Positions 63,255 to 64,000 of a DNA stretch of 64,000 bases are shown here, piece by piece; position 1 is the first letter of the stretch, and each line of letters starts with the position of its first letter. This DNA comes from Blastopirellula marina DSM 3645 (GTDB taxonomy: Bacteria > Planctomycetota > Planctomycetia > Pirellulales > Pirellulaceae): NCBI RefSeq assembly GCF_000153105.1, contig NZ_CH672376.1, positions 3,823,739-3,887,738 on the forward strand. The letters run 5' to 3'. The notes below the pieces were generated by a model. The model made no database searches and had not been told where the DNA came from. It was given only the letters and a program-made list of their open reading frames with translations. A program made the translations under genes and the position numbers.

Positions 63255-63284
63255 TTTGAGCCGTGCGACTTCGCACGGCTCAAA
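63255..63284. terminator. Strong hairpin between DUF1559 and esterase genes
   Basis: TTGAGCCGTGCG and CGCACGGCTCAA form a 12-bp perfect stem with an ACTT loop, extended by a T-A pair. It lies 26 bp after the DUF1559 stop (63310) and 47 bp before the esterase start. On the minus strand the T-run precedes rather than follows the stem, so it may end or stabilise the DUF1559 transcript without being a standard terminator. Confidence 0.55.
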
Positions 63285-63309
63285 AAAACAATTGATAGCG
63301 ACAGATTCG

Positions 63310-64000
63310 CTATCGAGCGACCTCGACTTCGTTTCCGCTCCGCGTCCACGCGGCGCGCCACAGGGCGAGACCGACCGTATCGGCGACGAAATGGACGCTG
63401 CCGTCGACATAGCAAGCGTTGGCGCCGCCGGGGTGAAAACTGCGAGCGGCAGTGGCCTTCGACGAACCTACAACGAGGTCTGGATTCTTACAGTTGGGAG
63501 GGAGCCAACCGTTTAGCGTCGGCCCATTCGGAACGGAACCACGTAACCAATAGGACTGACGCGTTCCGTCCCACGACGTGATCGAAGAAGAAATATCGTT
63601 GCCTGCGGCGGCGTCACTAGCGAGCGTTGCAGTAATCGACTCAACGGCGGCGCGATACTTGCGTACATCCTGAGATGGCGTCGCTGCAGCAATCGTTCCG
63701 CCAGGACCTTTGTTCGATTCGGCGAAGGCGATTGTGTTACTGGTGCCGTCGGTCACGGAAGCGAATTTGATCTTCGATCCGACCCAGCAAAGCCCGTCAT
63801 TCGGCGTTCCATTTCCAGGATGAAAGTTGCCGTCTAAGCCGCTACCGACATTCATGCAGTAATTGCTGCCTGCGACCGTAATGACGGCGCCTGATTGCAG
63901 CGTCAGATCGGAAGTCGAATCGCCTGGATCGCTGGGGCAGAGAAATGGCGTTACTACGGTTCCGGCCGGCCCCTGCAAATCGGTCGGCAGGTCAACTAGC
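63310..64000 (-). CDS. DUF1559 pseudopilin-like protein, 5' end outside window
   Basis: The frame is open to the right edge, so the prepilin leader lies beyond the window. The C-terminal part has CPSDPGDSTSDL, ASVTDGTSNTIAFAES (the DGxSNT motif of the family), RSFHPGGANACYVDGSVHF (H-X9-DG) and LWRAAWTRSGNEVEV at the end. The apparent in-frame start at 63978 is a TTG inside the gene. It is the fifth DUF1559 gene here and the first of a run upstream of the esterase, separated from it by the hairpin at 63255. Confidence 0.92.
   Translation of the reverse strand, partial: LVDLPTDLQGPAGTVVTPFLCPSDPGDSTSDLTLQSGAVITVAGSNYCMNVGSGLDGNFHPGNGTPNDGLCWVGSKIKFASVTDGTSNTIAFAESNKGPGGTIAAATPSQDVRKYRAAVESITATLASDAAAGNDISSSITSWDGTRQSYWLRGSVPNGPTLNGWLPPNCKNPDLVVGSSKATAARSFHPGGANACYVDGSVHFVADTVGLALWRAAWTRSGNEVEVAR

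Noticed and set aside
1-64000. tRNA, rRNA and CRISPR arrays
   Set aside because: No cloverleaf-like set, ribosomal segment or regularly spaced direct repeats were seen on reading through.

Overview
The window looks like chromosome of a planctomycete, most likely a Pirellulaceae-type marine organism. The evidence is four complete DUF1559 pseudopilin-like genes ([15 protein letters not shown] leader plus H-X9-DG C-terminal motif) and a fifth cut by the right edge, four PEP-CTERM-type exported proteins, an exosortase with EpsI, and a large exopolysaccharide (EPS) cluster. No rRNA, tRNA or CRISPR array was recognised.

Layout. (1) 1-2.5 kb is a mobile-element graveyard: a large serine recombinase open at the left edge, fused at about 1393 to a 5'-truncated group II intron reverse transcriptase with its 3' ribozyme end, then a frameshifted sulfotransferase remnant. 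(2) 2.7-6.5 kb (minus) holds two DUF1559 units, a PEP-CTERM protein and a small lipoprotein. (3) 6.9-11.2 kb (minus) is a roughly 1430-residue membrane-anchored TPR protein, divergent from the exosortase across 772 bp of non-coding DNA. (4) 11.95-33.2 kb (plus) is one tightly coupled EPS locus: exosortase, Wzc-like chain-length/ATPase protein, EpsI, WecA-like priming enzyme, nine glycosyltransferases, FkbM methyltransferase, Wzy-like polymerase, sulfotransferase and Wzx-like flippase, many joined by ATGA/GTGA overlaps. (5) 33.3-36.1 kb (minus) adds the Wza-like export lipoprotein, two small secreted proteins and a methyltransferase. (6) 36.2-39.05 kb (minus) has three PEP-CTERM-type proteins and a strong terminator.

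(7) 39.5-40.8 kb is a complete ISAs1-family insertion sequence with inverted ends and an 8-bp target duplication. (8) 40.8-44.25 kb is an accessory island: a 5'-truncated PepSY gene abuts a GC-rich plus-strand block (broken gene, HNH protein, HExxH protein) closed by a terminator-like palindrome. (9) 44.3-52.2 kb (minus) reads like a metal/siderophore uptake operon: DUF1559, lipoprotein, PepSY membrane protein, FecB/FecC/FecE-type ABC importer, MFS transporter, methyltransferase. (10) 53.0-61.3 kb (minus) carries two tandem MacB/LolCDE-type ABC systems behind a DUF1559 gene. (11) 61.5-64 kb has a secreted enterochelin-esterase-like protein and the partial DUF1559 gene.

How it fits together. 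The Wzx/Wzy/Wzc/Wza set, WecA-like initiation and the sulfotransferase predict a Wzy-dependent, probably sulfated, surface polysaccharide. The exosortase would process the PEP-CTERM proteins that flank the locus, and the giant TPR protein may be the counterpart of the TPR proteins seen beside other exosortases. The right half is devoted to the cell envelope and probably to ferric-siderophore uptake. The least explained parts are the 41.95-44.25 kb island, the recombinase/intron junction and the small secreted proteins beside the Wza-like gene.
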